Source: Vitrella brassicaformis (Eukaryota > Sar > Vitrellaceae). Taken from it: DNA of 64,000 nucleotides. Both the position numbers and the translations under genes were made by a program. Positions 43,943 to 54,703 of the stretch are shown here, one piece after another (position 1 is the stretch's first letter; the number at the start of each line of letters is the position of its first letter). Below the pieces are notes generated by a model, which saw only the letters and a list, made by a program, of their open reading frames with translations, did no database searches and had not been told where the DNA came from. The stretch covers positions 94,636 through 158,635 of the forward strand of contig CDMY01000656.1 in assembly GCA_001179505.1 (NCBI GenBank), read 5' to 3'.

Positions 43943-46900
43943 GAGAGTGGCTGAGAGGTCCGATTCGTTTTTTGTTTTGGGGATATGGGATATGGGATAT
44001 GGGGGACGGCACAGCCTTTTTTGCTTTTTTGCTGAGAGGCATTTTCGCTGGCTAATTTTGTGGCGTGGACCAACCACATGGCTGGGCCGGGCGGTGTGTG
44101 TGAGGCTCATACACATGCATGAGCGCATGCATGCGGTGGAGACTCATGTGATTTGTCGGTTGGTTGAACCACGTGCACGGCTCTGCTTGACACGCTCCTG
44201 CACTATCACTCAGTCAGTCACTGCACCATCGCTGACGTCTACGCATCGGTATTGAGTAGCTTTCACCATGACCAGACCATGCATCTGACCTATAGTCATC
44301 AACGTACTCGCACACAGGCAGAAAGGCACCACACGACATGCATCCTGACGCAAACCGAACAGCCGATCAGACGCAATCGGTATTCGTCCCAAGCTAGCTG
44401 TGTCTACAGACATACACAGTCAACCCAGCAGTAGCGCTGCCCGTAGCTCGCTGCCCGATGAAGAATGCCCTGCTCTCCCTCTTTTGAGAAGACAACAGAA
44501 GGCCCGGTCACTGCCTGGCCGCCGGCCGAATTTGCAGATGGCCGAGAGATGGAAGAGGGATACCATGTAAGTCGTTTTTTGGGTGGAGTCTAGATGGACA
44601 GACGGGGCTTTGTGAGCACTTTAAATCCACAAGTGCAGTCGACCAAAAGCCAAGAAAACGGCTTTTATGCCAGTACCCGAAACGATCCCCCGCCAGCCCC
44701 GCGACGCAAAAAGGTCCCCCACCTTCCGCTGGACAGCTGCAGCTGCTCAAGCGTTCATGCATGTGTTCGTGCAGCTGATGGGCGCCAGATATCCCAGGCC
44801 TGCAGAGCAGAACGAGCGCGGAGGTGCTGGGGGGTGGCTTCCTCTTCAACACTCCAGCTGCAGTATGCCTTGACTGAGTTCATGCATTTGGCACGTCTGT
44901 CTTCCTCGCCAAGATATGGTAAGCGAGAGATGGAGCTGTAGTTCAAAGGTTCATCCCCTTGTGCACTTTGCCTTTGTCAATCACAGATGGATCAGCAAAT
45001 CGGCTCGTGTCTCCGCAGCAGCAGCAGCAGCAGCAGCACCCCCCCCGCCCTTGGGGTCGCTCATTTCCCCTGTCCCTCTTCGACAGCCATCCCCACGCCC
45101 TCTCTCTTTGCAGCGAGCACTCGGCAGTGACCCAGCGACGGCAGTTGCGGCAATGCAACGTTATCAGGATGCCTTCTGCGAGTGCCAAATGAGGATGATG
45201 AATTCATGCATTTCTCACCTTCCTGTGTCGCCACGGTGAGGGAGAAACAGAAGGCCGTCTGCATGGCATCCATCCATGCCATCCGCTGTTGCTGTGGGTC
45301 TGCTGCAGTCACGCATCGATAGCACCACCGGCAGCCGCAGCAGCAGCGTGCACCCCAAGGTGCACCCTCCTGCCCATCGAGAGATTCGCGTCTCTCTGCC
45401 CTTTTCCCTCTTCCGCCGCCCTTCACCCCACGCTCTCTGTGCTCGCCTAAAGCGGCCACCGCTAGGCAGCGGCCCGACCCACGGCAGCTATGGCAATGCA
45501 GCATCCAAGGAAGCATCAAGAAGAGGGCCTCTAAGAAGCAGCTTTGCAGCGGATTGAAGGGAAAGAAGGGCAGCCGGGCGACATGGGCAAGGATGGATGG
45601 ACGGATCGATGGACGGGTGTGGGACAGAGGAGATGCCGAGCTGAGAAAGAGACACACAGACAGACAATACATAGCAGAGAGACAGACAGAGCGATGAGCC
45701 GTGTTTGTAGCGTTTTTGTCTTGTGGGCATTGCTCTTTAAGTTTTGTGGCAAGGCCGATGGACAGACTGCAGACAGATGGATGAATGGATGAATGGATGA
45801 ATGGATGGATGGATGGATGGACAGACACATGGATGTGAATGGGCGGTGTGGCGCTGACCTCCAACGAACGAACAAACAAACAAAATCCAATCCCTGGCAG
45901 CCGCCACGCCAAATGCCCACCACCTACACACCTGCCCACACGCTCACACACTCACCTGCCTGGCAGAACCATGAACACCAGCCGACGAGACAGCGGCGCC
46001 CGTCAGCCGAGCGGGTGGCTGCTCTCTCATCGGTAGTGTCTGGAAATGGCTGACACACACACACACACACACACGCATACACACAAGGAGTCAACGCGCA
46101 CGCCTACAGTGAACAATGTGACTGTTTGTGTGTGGAAGACAGACACGTTCATTGAGCTGTGAATGTGTTGGCGCGTCCCTGATGCCCTCGTGTGCACGAA
46201 GTTTGTTGCAATGAGGCAAACACTTGACACGAAGTCATGACCATGAAATTGAGTCCGTCATGCAAGCCCAACCAGTCACGAATGACAATAAACCACCTGC
46301 GCAGCCAAGGCAGGTACATAAAGGAGCTCTCCACACCGCTGTTCTCACAACAAGCCCCATCTCGGCCCTCTCTCCCTCTCTCAATTGTATTTGGCTCGTC
46401 AAGAGCTAGTTCTTCACTCTGAACACGCTTCTCGAAGCTTCACTGGCGCTTGACTGGCGCTTGACTGGCGCTGTCCTCGCTTGATTTCGCCGAAAGACTG
46501 CTCCACTAACCCGATCGCCGTCTCGAGCTCGCTCCTTTTTTGCTTGCTCATCCCTCTTCCTGTCGCTGTGAATGCTCTGCATTCGAGTTCTCCTCCAGGT
46601 TTCTGTACTTCTCTCAGTGAAAGAGTGGCTGCAAACCAACGATCGCCATCGTGCGAGCTTTGAATTTGATTGGCCGCGTGCATTGAATCAGGGTGAGCTG
46701 TGCCTGCGTCCCAGGCACACCCGGACCACCCGTCGCTGACTCGCTGCCTCCCTGCCTGCCTGTCTGCCTCGCTGCCTCCCCCTCCCTGACTCCCTGCCCT
46801 GCCTACCTACCTGACTGCCTGCCTCCGCCTGCCGTTCCCTGCCTGCGGCGGCCCCACACGCACACACACACACACACGGTAAGCCACGACTCGTCGCTTC

Positions 46901-47094
46901 CTCTCCACTCCGGTGCCCCACACGATGAGCGAGGCACAGACACACAGATCAGCCTGTTGGCGTAGTCATTCACACGCACACGCAAGGCGGGGCGGGGCAG
47001 GGCGCCCAGAGAAAGAAGGACAGACAGTGGGGAGGGGGAAAAGACCGTCGGTATGAATGTGTATCTGTGGAGGTGTGTGTGTTCCTGGGTGCAG
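43943..47094. other. Long intergenic stretch with simple repeats; no gene supported
   Basis: Several open frames on both strands exceed 200 bases, but none shows splice-consistent continuation or a recognisable motif. Features seen are a GGATATG triplet repeat at about 43980-44002, (CAG)n at about 45020-45037, (GGAT/GAAT)n at about 45779-45825, an 11-base tandem repeat at 46442-46471, TGCGAGCT at 46652-46659, and (CA)n at about 46855-46878. A weak candidate reverse frame (46414-46683, with SKQKRSELETAIGLVEQSF) could be an exon, but nothing joins to it. The right part may be the 5' UTR and promoter of the next gene. Confidence 0.5.
45779..45830. repeat. (GGAT/GAAT)n tetranucleotide repeat
   Basis: Uninterrupted GATG-type units with a GAATG variant at the left end, followed by four to five GGAT units. 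Non-coding simple sequence. Confidence 0.9.
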
Positions 47095-48459
47095 ATGAGC
47101 CAGCGAGGCGAGCCAGCGTCTGCCGCCTCCGCTGCTGCTGCTGCCCCTGTTCCGCAGGGGCAGTCCGTATATCGGCAGGTCGGCCGATATTTGTACGAGG
47201 GCGACCGGCTGATCTACAGGATCAGCCGGGAGGGCGAGCACGTCCCATACGCCACCTACGAGGACGGTACGGACGGAACAGGACAGACAGGGGATGGCAA
47301 ACCGGCACAGGAATGTGTGTGTGGATGTGTATGTCTTTCTGTAATGTAGACCCGTTTGCGGCGCTGGTTGGCGAGGACGAGGGAGGATGGACGCCAGGTA
47401 CGCAGAGGATACTCATGCGATATGTTCTGGAACATCCCCTCTCCGTCTGTTGCTGGATGATGTGCTCGTGTCACCCTCACTCAGGACGCCGCACGCCGCC
47501 CACGCCCGTCACGCCGCCTGAAAGCCGCCCCAGACTCGCCAGGAGCCCCGCTGACCTGGTACGCGAGAAGCACCAGATGCGCGCGCGGTTCGGCGCATGA
47601 CAAAGCCGTATGACGTGTCTGTGTATGGTGTGTGGTCATCAGGAGAGATGGCGGCTGGCAGATGAGGTTCGCATAAACAAGAGAGGAGTCGTTGGTGGGG
47701 GCATCTGTGAACTGTGGTGTGTCCCTGTCTGTGTGTGTGGTCAGCGGCTGGCGCGAGAGGAAGCCCGCCAGCGCGAGAGACAGCTGCAGGTACGGAGCTG
47801 AGAGGATGGGTGTGGGTGGTCAGGGATTTGTCTCTTTTGTGTGTCTTTTGTGTGCTCAGCCCGCCGCAGCAGCACGAGGAGGTGGGCCATCTCGCCCATT
47901 CGCGGCCACGCCCACCACGATGCACACACAGGTGGCAAGTGAATGGGGTGCAGAAGTGGGTGCATAGGGCGTTTGTGATGTGTGCGCTTGTGTGCATGTT
48001 GTTCAGGGTGCAGGGGCTCGCCAGCCACTCGCCCATCCACGGATGCACTGCCCCCCGATGGCCGCCTATGCCCACTTCGTACGAAACGACTAATTGAGGG
48101 CATATAAAGGCGCTCATATCGTGTTTTTCTTGTCTGTCAGCAGATGCATCCCATGGCCCGCACACAGCACACACGAGTGGTACGACAAGACGCATACGAT
48201 TCCGCTCACACGTACGTGTATGTGTGTTTCCTTGAGCAGCCCATTCACCGTGTTCCCAGCCCGGAGGACGACTGCTGCTGGTTGTGTTCGTGCTGCCGCT
48301 GGCTGGCGGCATCCCTCTGTGGACCACAATCAGATAACAGTGAGCGCCCTGAGTGACTCACCGGCCATAGCATGCACCACGTGCATCGGTTTGCGTCGTT
48401 CTCTGTTGGTCTCCGTGTGTGTAGGAGCCTACAGCAAGAAGAAGAGCTGCTGCTGCTGA
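47095..48459 (+). CDS. Small protein with Cys clusters and a basic poly-Cys C-terminus
   Basis: Exons assemble in consistent phase: 47095-47266, 47350-47397, 47485-47558, then short exons encoding ERWRLADE, RLAREEARQRERQLQ, AAAARGGGPSRPFAATP, QPLAHPRMHCPPMAAYAHF, QMHPMARTQHTRV, PSPEDDCCWLCSCCRWLA and finally AYSKKKSCCC before TGA (48457-48459), about 225 residues. The N-terminal part (VGRYLYEGDRLIYRISREGE) is globular-looking; the middle is basic and Pro-rich. The CCWLCSCC cluster and the KKKSCCC end are typical of proteins anchored by palmitoylation or prenylation next to a basic patch. In an alveolate this could mean the alveolar or plasma membrane (inference). Most donors are GTACG rather than GTGAG. 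GTGCAG directly before the ATG may be an acceptor of a 5' UTR intron or of an upstream exon. No family is recognised. Confidence 0.6.
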
Positions 48460-48510
48460 ACACGGGATAGGGGGCGGGGGAGAGAGGGAGGGAGGGAGGG
48501 AGGGAGGGAA

Positions 48511-48810
48511 NNNNNNNNNNNNNNNNNNNNNNNNNNNNNNNNNNNNNNNNNNNNNNNNNNNNNNNNNNNNNNNNNNNNNNNNNNNNNNNNNNNNNNNNNN
48601 NNNNNNNNNNNNNNNNNNNNNNNNNNNNNNNNNNNNNNNNNNNNNNNNNNNNNNNNNNNNNNNNNNNNNNNNNNNNNNNNNNNNNNNNNNNNNNNNNNNN
48701 NNNNNNNNNNNNNNNNNNNNNNNNNNNNNNNNNNNNNNNNNNNNNNNNNNNNNNNNNNNNNNNNNNNNNNNNNNNNNNNNNNNNNNNNNNNNNNNNNNNN
48801 NNNNNNNNNN
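48511..48810. other. Assembly gap (300 N)
   Basis: Exactly 300 unknown bases are flanked on both sides by purine-rich GGGA/GGAG repeats (48480-48510 and 48811-48860). The round length suggests a scaffold estimate or a default spacer. The repeat probably broke the assembly. Confidence 0.95.
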
Positions 48811-48902
48811 GAGGGGGAGGGGGGGAGGGAGGGAAAGGGAGAGAGGGAGGGAGAGAGTGGATTGGCCGCGCAGTGCGGTAGTCACGGCACGGCAATGGTG
48901 CA

Positions 48903-49166
48903 TTGCTCGCTGACGGACTGAGAGAAGGGGAAAGGGGGGGGAGGGGGCTTTGGTTCTGCATCGTGTTTCTGGGGGCTCGGTTCGGTCCGGCTCCGGTTCT
49001 TACGTACCGGACGATAGTGAGCGACAAGAACACGTGGATGGTGAAGGGCGGGGCGTTTGGGCTGCAGGCCGTGTCGTTCTTCTGGGGATACAAGATCGTG
49101 ACGGGGCTGGGCAGGGGACTGGCGGCCAAATTCTGCGGACGCAAGGACCTTGCAAAGACCTACTGA
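48903..49166 (+). CDS. Last exon of a multi-pass membrane protein (5' part missing behind the gap); TLC-domain-like
   Basis: The open frame ends at TGA 49164-49166 and encodes LWFCIVFLGARFGPAPVLTY, then NTWMVKGGAFGLQAVSFFWG, YKIVTGLGRGLAAKF and DLAKTY. Two hydrophobic helices are followed by a short basic tail. The ending, a Trp/Phe-rich helix then W-x-Y-K-I-x-x-G, resembles the last helix of TLC (TRAM-LAG1-CLN8) domain proteins; this is a weak call. The exon's true left edge is unclear, and the upstream exons must lie in or beyond the N gap, because the Cys-tail gene ends only 444 bases upstream. Confidence 0.4.
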   Translation: MLADGLREGERGGRGLWFCIVFLGARFGPAPVLTYRTIVSDKNTWMVKGGAFGLQAVSFFWGYKIVTGLGRGLAAKFCGRKDLAKTY

Positions 49167-50313
49167 CGGACTGACTGACTGAGGGCGTTGGGTGGTCTGA
49201 CCTGATCTTGCTGCCTTGATCTTCTGTTTGGGTGCCTGTGTATGGGTGTGTGGTGTCTTGTTTTGGTGCGGCTGCTGCCTGGCCTGGCGAGGGGGTCGCT
49301 TGTGTAAGTTGCCTGGCTGGCTGGTCGCTTGGTCGCTCGGTTTTGCTGACTGACGGACGGACTGTACAGAGTGCCTGCCTGCCTGTCTGTCTGTCTGTCT
49401 ATCTGCCTATATCAATCAAGCGGTCCACTGAGTGGTCTGTCTGTCAGACTGATTGCTGCATGCGGGGGCGTGGCTCTTGGTGCACATGACGTATATATAT
49501 CTGTGACCGATCGATATCTATAGAGCGCTGCTGTCTGTTTGACCGCCTGCCTGCCCACACGTTTGTACGTCTATCTGTCTGTCTGTCTGTGTGGATGTAG
49601 TGAGTATGTGTGTCTGTGTGTGGCTTGGTATGTCTGCTTGCGGCCTATCCGCTGTACTGCGACGGACCGAACGAGCCTTTTCCGAGATACATCGTCCGTC
49701 CCATCCCTTCCTCTCTCTCGGGATCTGCTGGCTGGTGCCTTGTCAGTCAGTCTGTGTCAGTGTGGCCTCTTCCATTTTCGGGGGCCACACGGCACGGCCG
49801 TCCACACGTGCATGAAGCGCATGTGTGGCTGCCCATGGCGTGGGGGCGTGCGAGACGGAAGAGGCGCACGACACTGAGGGAGGCCAAATGCAAGAGTAGG
49901 AGATTGGTCCAGTGAGTGGTGTTCTCTTCCTCGGATATCGCCCATGAGCATGCAATGGAGAGAGAGAGAGAGAGAGGGAGGGAGAGGAGAGAGAGGAGAG
50001 ATGAGGGGGACGGGGATGCAAGTGGATGAATGGATGGATGAAAAGTCGCTTTGTAGTAGGTGTATAATGATGGTTCTCTTTCTCGGACAAGCGACACTTT
50101 CTGGGCCTACTCTGCATTGTACAATCAGAGGACTTGAGAAGAAACAGACCTTGCTCATGACTACCTGGATGCTTGTAGTCAAGGCTTCGGTTGAAAATTG
50201 GCGTGTCCTCGGACCCATACGGCGGCTCGCCGAACTCACCCTCGGCCCGGCCAGATCAATAAACTCCAGCGTCTTCTGACAGTACTATTATTTCTTCCTC
50301 GGTGGCGTCGAGG
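49167..50313. other. Intergenic with simple repeats
   Basis: No gene is supported. It contains (CTGT)n at about 49382-49400, (CTGT)n at about 49576-49592, ATATATAT at 49493-49500, (AG)n at about 49957-49976 and purine-rich GGGA repeats to about 50005. The last roughly 200 bases should contain the promoter of the His-rich secreted protein. Confidence 0.6.
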
Positions 50314-51919
50314 ATGCGGACTTTCGTGCTTTTCTGCGGGTGTCTGCTGGCCTGCAGTGCCTCTGGGGGAGCGCCAAAACGGAGGACGACTGGCTGGGGC
50401 CACCATTTCCGCCACCGCAGCAAGCACGGAGGCCACCACGGTTGGCATCCCAAATGGCACCACACTGGCGGATGGCATCACGGAGGACACTACCACACAA
50501 AGCCCCGCCCTCCTCCCGTATACTACGTGCCTCCTCCAGTGCACCAGGGCCCTTACCCCGCCATCAGGTAAGCCAGAACCTCAGGCAGACGCCAGCAGAA
50601 AAAAGATGGAGGTGGTGTGTATGTTTCTCAGGTGCAACGAGTTCACTGGAGAGGCTGGCAGGGACGGGCTCCCGCTACTCAAAGCTTACGACACAGAGCA
50701 GGTCCTCTTGGCAGTTGGCCTGTGTTGGGTGGAGGCTGACAGTAAGGCCCGTTTGTATGCTGTCGGGTGTGTGGACAGATTCTGCTTGGAGCCTGGAGAC
50801 CTGAGTTCAACAGCGATGTGTTTGGCGACACCCCGTTGGCCAGTGTGCAATACGAGGGCGACGTGAGCCATCTCTACCTGGATGTGTTCGGCATCGACAA
50901 CTCAGGGGGACCGAATGCCAAGACCATCACCATCGAAGGCGTCAAGGTCCTCATATCGACTTCCTGCCGTGAGTGCACACGCAGGACCATAGGGTGGGTG
51001 TGCACTTGTCCGTGTATGGCTGTGTGTGGGTGCGTTCGCAGAGTCAGGCTTCAGCGGAAAGGTCGTGACTGCGCAAGTGGGGCTGACCGCCGTCGACGCC
51101 AAGACAGGTGCAAAGGGCCCGCACGTGTGGTGCCCTGTGAAGGTCGAGTGCCCACCTCCGGGCACCCCTATCATCAAGTGCTCATACACACCCAGATGCG
51201 TCGCTCTGTCGGGTGCAACCATGGTCCTTGTGTACGTGTCTTTGATTTCCAGGTGCAACATTTCCCTGTGGCAGCCCGGGACACGGAGACAGGCCTGCCG
51301 TACCTAAAGGGTTACGATGCAGCCCAGGTCGGCCAGGCCACCTGCACCCCCCCTCTGTGCTCTCGTGTAAGCAGGTACATGTGTGTGTTCGTCTGTTTGG
51401 CTTTGTTCAGGACCAGATAGGGGTGATGACCTCGTCGGCATCTGACCCCGTGTATGGTGGGCAGTCGCTCGTGTCAGTGCACTACGCGGGCCGATCGCTA
51501 AAAGAGGAGGAGCTTTCGAGCCTCGACGTGGTGGGCTGGCTGCACGGACCGACCGACGGACCGACGGACGCAATGACAGACACGGAGAGGCTGGTGTGTG
51601 TGTGTGTGTGTGTGTTTGGATGGATGCAGACGTATGACACTGAGGACGACAAGCAGGTGCTCGAGGTCGTCACAGTGCCGCCCAAAGCAATCAAGGCCAC
51701 GACATGCGGTCCGTGCGTGCGTGTGAATGAGTACACACATAGCCACACTCCTTGCGCCTACCTGGCTGTGTGGCTCTGCTGCCCGTGGGTGTGTGGACAC
51801 ACGCAGAGCTGGAGGGAACGTCGAGCAAGCACCCGATTCCGGTGGCCGTCAAGGTGACCCTTCCGAGCGGCGCTACAAACTCCAAAGTGTGCCCGGTGAT
51901 AGCGGAATCCTGCGAGTGA
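50314..51919 (+). CDS. Secreted protein: His/Gly-rich leader plus tandemly duplicated Cys-containing domain
   Basis: ATG 50314 starts a signal peptide (MRTFVLFCGCLLACSASG). A His/Gly/Trp-rich segment follows (HHFRHRSKHGGHHGWHPKWHH, HYHTKPRPPPVYYVPPPV). Two repeats come next. Repeat 1 has GLPLLKAYDTEQ, FGDTPLASVQYEGD, a TSC, then VVTAQVGLTAV and CPVKVEC. Repeat 2 has GLPYLKGYDAAQ, YGGQSLVSVHYAGR, a TTC, then IPVAVKVTLPSG and CPVIAESC. Exon phases agree if the intron before repeat 2 uses a GTCGCT donor (about 51200-51253). The stop is TGA 51917-51919; alternatively the gene splices at that point (GTGAGT) to end at 52015 with IYGQPLCIVV. No family is recognised. The His cluster suggests metal binding or a wall protein (inference). 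Confidence 0.65.
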
Positions 51920-52251
51920 GTCGAGTGGGAGTGGGGGCTGACCTGTCCATCCATCCATCCATCATCCGTGCGTTGTCCAGAATCTATGGCCAGCCATTGT
52001 GCATAGTCGTGTGAAGTGATTTATGTATGTGTGTGCGTGTGTGTGTGTGTGCGGTTTGTGAGGGTCTGTGAGTCCACGCATATGTATGTGCGTATGAGTG
52101 GGTATATGGCGAGGGTGTTGGAGCATTTGGAAGCCCGGAAGGGTCATGACCGACCGGCGTCTAATGAGACCAGCAGCGTGTAGCGCGATTTTCGGTCACA
52201 TATCCAGGGAGGGAAGGAGGGAGGGAAGGCTCGAGGGATGCATCAGTCGAT

Positions 52252-52287
<36 letters not shown>

Positions 52288-54703
52288 AGAGACACGGCTA
52301 CGGCACACACACACACACGCCAGAGAGAGTGCAGGGAGGGGAGGACACGCTTTCCATGCCCGCCGTTTTGTAATGTCTCGCTTAGTGAGTGAGAGGGAGT
52401 GTTTGGTGAGTCAGTCACTGGTGCGGATGGCAGCTGCTGGCATTTGGTACAAGTGCTTTCGGTGCGTGTGGGGATAGAGAGCAGAGGAGAGAGGAGAGAG
52501 ACTGTACAGACGAAGAATGGCACCCATCAAGATGTGGCTATCGCTCCTTCTGTGAGTGAGTTTTTCTCCCCTCCCCCCCTTTTGCGCGTGCCGTGTGTGT
52601 GTGTGTGTGCTACGTGTCTGTGTGTTACAGGTGTGTATGAGAGTGCATGGACGTCAATTGCAGTGTGAAGGTTGTTCCATCCATCCAGTGTCTGTCCATC
52701 ATCCATGGAAATGCACTGCCGCCATCCACAAAATTGCCGGCCATAGATCCGATCTGTCTCCGTCTCTCTGTCTCTCTCTCTCTCTCATGTGTGTGCCATG
52801 TACAATTGCGTTATACACACATCCATCCATCCATCCATACCCCCATCCGTCCACACACAGGCACTGCCCGCAACAAATCGATCTGCGGATGCCTCTCTGT
52901 CTGCTCGTCTGTGTGCCTCTGTCTCTGTCTCTGTCTGTCCGCTTCTTCCTTTCCTACTCGTTGGCCGATCTGTTCTGCTCTCTGCCCGGCCAAAAACTTA
53001 GAGAGATAACTTGTGTGGCTGGGTGGGGCGGGTGGACACACACACACAGACGCACGCGCACACACACACACACGTGTGCACACACACTCCCTTCACTCAT
53101 GGACGGCACGAAGAGGTCCATGCAGTGTCACACCTCACAGGCTGGCAGTCAATGCACAATCGCAGAGAGAGAGAGAGGTTGATAGAGAGTGCGCGTCAAG
53201 CGAGAATCAGCCAAGCCAGCCGCTGGCCGTGTGTGGTCTGCGTCGATGTGTCAGGGGCGTGTCCTTCCACAGCTGTAGATGCTGCCCGTATCGTTGCCAA
53301 GACGGACATCATCGCAGCGAGTGAACAAAGGGCCGCTGGCACCACAACCGACACGACTTGCACACACCAACACGAGACAGCAGCGAATTCACCAATGGTG
53401 GTCTAACGCTGGGTAAGAGGGCGAAGACAAAGAAAGAGTCACTGACGTGCAGGCAGGTCACGGCATAATTCTTCATATCTTTACATGAGGTATGGTAGCA
53501 GAGAGTTGGTGTGTCGGTGTCAGCTAGACATAGAGAGAGACAGAGAGAGAGAGAGAGAGACCCCAAAAGGTGTCAAATCAGTCAGGCCATCGCGTGTGCA
53601 AGAAGTCGCCTCACCCGCGCCCCTTGCCCTCTGTGCAGTCTACGGAGGGAGGCGCCAAGTCATGCAGGTAGGTCAAAAACAGCTTCATGTCATGCCTCAA
53701 GCACGGCAGTCAGGTCACATCGCATCACACCACATCACACCACATCACACCCATTCACTGAGAGAGAGAGATGCACACAGCACAGGAGGTTTATCTACAG
53801 ACAGACAGACACACACATCCTTGCAGACATGATCGCCACACAAGGAGCCAGTATAGCCAGTGTTGTGTGGGTGTGTGCACATGTGCACATCATGACGTGG
53901 ATGGCATGAATTGGTCTTAATTAGCTGCGCTACGGGTGTGTGTTTGGGGGGAGGGGGGGGTGATGTGTGTGTGTGTGACCGGTAGGCTGTCTGTCTACAC
54001 ATCGACCGACGCACCAGCCAGCCAGTGAGTGGCGTCCGACCGACCCATTGATTGATCCACTGGTGTCCGCCCATCTATCCTCTTGTCTGTCTGTCTGTCT
54101 CATCTCAAAAAGCCCCCTCCAACTCCTCCTGCCTTGACAGACCATCCTCCCATCCTCCCATCCTCCCGTCCGTCCGCTAGCCATAGCTCCCATTTTCGAG
54201 CTGCTCATGGCTCCACCACCCACCCACCACCCAACAGTTCATCTCACACACACACAGGCGCGCATGCAGATGCGGACCAAGAGGAACACACAGACGGCCA
54301 GGGCAAAACAAACGGTCCCCTTCACACGCCCATACACACACACACACACACACACCCCTCTGGCTACCCCGCCCATCACACCGCCCCCCTTGCTTGCAAG
54401 GCAGACCACTACACAGCAGCCAGCGGATAGGGTACACGCATCTCTGTCTGTCCATCCATCCATCCATGCCGCCAGTCTCTCGCCACCAATTCGCTGGCTG
54501 GTTGAAAAAGTGCCCCGTCGATGATGATGCACACAGCAAGCTACCCACGGGGGAGGGGGAGGGGGAGGGAGGGAGGGGGCGGGGGAGGCAAGCAAGCGGC
54601 GCATAGGCAGGCAGGCAGGCAGGCAGGCAAAGACGGACAGACGCATCCACAGCTACGCGTATGTCTCGCTAGTAGGTGCTGCTGGTGGTGGTGGTGGTGT
54701 GTG
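51920..54703. other. Long intergenic stretch rich in microsatellites
   Basis: No gene is supported. It holds (AG)n at about 52255-52282, (CATC)n at about 52820-52838, (CA)n at about 53036-53095, (AG)n at about 53532-53561, CACAT repeats at about 53718-53750, and (GGCA)n at about 54606-54630. A short ATG frame at 52517 (MAPIKMWLSLLL, then a GTGAGT donor) looks like a signal-peptide first exon, but I could not find convincing following exons. Confidence 0.5.

Noticed and set aside
45061-45951. Reverse-strand open frame of 296 codons
   Set aside because: It consists of HPSIHPFIHSS-type translation of tetranucleotide repeats and has no recognisable domain or splice continuation.
48245-49144. Reverse open frame spanning the N gap
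   Set aside because: It is kept open only by translating N as X and purine repeats as SLPPSLPP; it is not evidence of a gene.
50236-50544. Antisense open frames over the His-rich secreted gene
   Set aside because: The forward frame has a good signal peptide and phase-consistent exons. The reverse frames are compositional shadows.
52517-52552. Signal-peptide-like first exon MAPIKMWLSLLL
   Set aside because: No following exon with coding character or consistent phase was found. It may be real, but it is not supportable.
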